Origin: Membranipora membranacea | Lineage: Eukaryota; Bryozoa; Gymnolaemata; Cheilostomatida; Membraniporidae | Length of the DNA: 64,000 bases | Direction of reading: 5' to 3' | Assembly: GCA_914767715.1 (NCBI GenBank) | Contig: OU612074.1 | Location: 2,309,501 to 2,373,500, forward strand | Shown: in pieces, positions 61,837-64,000 of the stretch | Layout of the letters: every line of letters starts with the position of its first letter | Position numbering within the stretch: the first letter of the stretch is position 1 | Notes under the pieces: model-generated | Databases searched by the model: none | Seen by the model: the letters and a program-made list of their open reading frames with translations, nothing else | What the model was told of the DNA's origin: nothing | Translations under genes and position numbers: made by a program

Positions 61837-63829
61837 ATGGGTATCAAAATATTTATCACAACTGTGTCAGCCAACTCTGGGGTAAGTTTATAATGTTCAG
61901 TGCCCATTTAAAGGAAATTGTGCTTTATGGTAGGCCTAACTAAAAGAGTTCATTGTGCACACTTATTCAGTGGCACTAATTCATGGATACAACATCTTAG
62001 AGAACTTTGGCTAAGGCTCAGTCTACACAGTGCTCCTGTCCTAGGGATATACTATCAGCATATAAGCTTTACATGATTATCTAACACTCTCAATTGCATA
62101 GTCAGTGACATGATTCTATGTGATAACAATTGTGAATATAGATCAACTCTTGCAGCACTTACTATGTTACTACATACATAAGCAACCTGTCCTCCATCTC
62201 AGTTTTGGCCCCCATCCAAAGAATCATATGCAATATATCTCATTGCTCCTCCTGCAACAGATCCTTGCTAAGCAACGGGCCGTCAACGTACCAGGACATG
62301 AGGGTGAACGAGTGAGTTATTTAATGTTCCAGGTTTAGTACTTTTCATTTGCTTAATTTTTTCCAGCTAAAGAAGAATCAGCAGACAATAGTGGATACGC
62401 TGACAGCTAAGAACATATCATTTGAGGCAATAGACATATCATCGCCTGAGAATGAGGAACAGAAGATGTTTATGAGAGAGAAAGCCAAACCCAAAGATGG
62501 ACAGGTTAACCCAATGCCTCCTCAAATCTTCTCGGACGATGAATACCTCGGGGTAAGATTTTGTCAAATTCTCTTGCATTTGTAGTGGACTCTGACTGGA
62601 CGCATAGGTGACTAGTGAACATTGCTCTCTCATCGGAATCCTTCCCTCATGTCATAGGTTTGCTGAGATTTTGAGGCTGAAGACATGGTTTTGTTCGACA
62701 GGCCGACAGTTACAGGCACAAGTCGGGTTCCTTACACATAAGATAATTTCCTGCGATATTTTTGAAGACATGCAGTGTGTGCATGTGTTATTTGATCGAT
62801 GTTACCAACTTGATTGAAGCTTCAGCATTTACCACAAGACATAACATATGGGTACCCAGCACATATGGCTAATAATGTTGTTCAAATCAAACTCCCACAA
62901 TGTTTTGTCATGGCAGCAAATTGAAACTGCTAAGTTGCCCCAATAATTGTTGATTCGTAATGCGTGCAATTGAATGGAGCAGCCACAACCTGCGTAATCA
63001 TGTGTCATTTTCTAAGTGAAGTGTGATTTAGGAGTGCCTTGTCATGTATTCAGCACAAGACCGACATGGCCTTCCTTACTGCAATGTTGCCAATTTCAAT
63101 AAAGTGACAATCCAGTTGGAGTTGATTAAGGAATCATTCCCCTTTGCTAGAAAGGTCACAATAATATATGCCCAGTCAGAGAGGGTGTGACAAAACTGAA
63201 TAAATCTTGTGATAGATAATTATACTCCATGCGATGGATATCGGGGAGCAATAAAGCTGAAAGCTGATTTAGTGAGCCATCGATTTCGCTATCTTGGCTA
63301 TTGATAATTACATGATTGTCGATTGTTCAAGATGTGTCACCCTTATACAATAATATCAATATGAGTATCATTGCTAGGGCATAACCTTCATGTTGATTGT
63401 TATAGTACCACTCAAGTTTGAAGTAGAAGATATGAAACACATAGAATGTATTTGAAAGGTCACTCACTATGCTAGAACACTGTCATTTAGTCAAAATGAG
63501 TCAAAATGAGTCTAATGATTATGTTCTGTGTTGATGCTAGTAGCTACAATCTTATTCCGAATATGAAATGCTACTATCATCCACCCAGCGATGTTCGAGT
63601 AGACCTTCTTCCGGAATATCATACTTTATAGGCGATGGAGTTTTTTGGGGTAAGTGAAATCAAAAGAGTATAAATAATGCATATGACTTTACTCACAATA
63701 AATGTTATTCTGTTTTTCTGTTGACAGGACTACGATGCCTTCTATGAAGCCACTGAGGACAATAATCTAGATGTATTCTTCAAGCTAGCTGCTCCAACTG
63801 AGAAATCTGAAGCAAGCGTCAATGTATCG
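61837..63829 (+). CDS. SH3BGRL: SH3-domain-binding glutamic acid-rich-like protein, 3' end beyond window
   Basis: Exons 61837-61881, 62367-62552 and 63728-63829 join in phase 0 to 111 residues, and the last ends at a GTATGT donor, so a final exon lies beyond 63829. Vertebrate family members have 93-114 residues in the domain, with longer acidic tails in SH3BGR. The fold is thioredoxin/glutaredoxin-like without the catalytic CxxC. Landmarks: MGIKIFITTVSAN, KKNQQTIVDTL, ISFEAIDIS, the proline motif PMPPQIFSDDEYLGDYDAF (family PLPPQIFN...YCGDYEAF), and a terminal helix ending FFKLAAP. The proline motif is a proposed SH3/EVH1 ligand; the biochemical role of the family is poorly defined. It starts head-to-head with LCA5. 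Confidence 0.92.
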
Positions 63830-64000
63830 GTATGTTCTTCATTTCTGTGTATCAGAATACTTTATCTTATATATATAAGGTTAATTGTTCATATAAAATA
63901 AACCCTATTTGTAGGAGGGAAATTTGGCCATTTCACACAAACATGAAAGAATTAAACCCTAGCTAACATTTACTCACGTCACTTCATATACATTATATTC

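Overview
This is eukaryotic, AT-rich animal DNA with spliced genes, GT-AG introns and many decayed repeats. Two genes encode the C-terminal domain of sponge short-chain (spongin-type, C4-like) collagens, and both are transmembrane. Together with animal genes such as FHL, lebercilin and SH3BGRL this points to a sponge, most likely a demosponge. That assignment rests on protein families recognised by eye, not on a database search. All exon structures were read from the sequence by splice sites, codon phase and remembered family members; there is no transcript evidence.

Layout. From about 3.2 to 7.0 kb (minus) is a partial gene for a secreted or cell-surface protein with a three-finger (Ly6/uPAR-like) domain followed by an EGF domain. 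Its introns hold a LINE tail and a ~0.98 kb inverted-repeat element. From 8.2 to 11.0 kb (minus) is a NIP7 ribosome-biogenesis locus that keeps its introns but has a one-base insertion in one exon and a damaged 5' part, so it looks like a pseudogene. At 11.6-12.4 kb lies a decayed P-element-like transposase copy. At 15.6-16.7 kb is a 381-bp unit repeated almost three times. It sits just upstream of an unassigned 242-residue ORF and of an eight-exon P-element/THAP9-like transposase gene (17.8-21.0 kb) whose frame and splice phases are intact. A truncated LINE follows (21.6-22.05 kb), then ~7 kb without a recognisable gene apart from a long foldback at 26.4-26.7 kb.

From 29.4 to 34.3 kb (plus) is a complete four-and-a-half-LIM (FHL) gene. 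After a 27-bp minisatellite comes a transmembrane collagen gene on the minus strand (36.2-39.2 kb). The lebercilin (LCA5) gene then fills 41.6-60.9 kb on the minus strand with about 19 coding exons. One of its introns contains a complete second transmembrane collagen gene on the opposite strand (53.8-55.7 kb). LCA5 introns also hold several small foldback elements and tRNA-derived SINE copies. An SH3BGRL gene starts divergently 0.9 kb from the LCA5 start and runs off the right edge.

How they fit together. There is no operon logic. The strongest structural signals are the head-to-head LCA5/SH3BGRL pair, which matches the neighbourhood of both human paralogue pairs (LCA5-SH3BGRL2 and LCA5L-SH3BGR), and the two related membrane collagens, one inside LCA5 and one just beyond its 3' end, which suggests local duplication. 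The transposase gene, its relict sister, LINE tails, SINEs and foldbacks show an active transposon history on the left half and in the introns.
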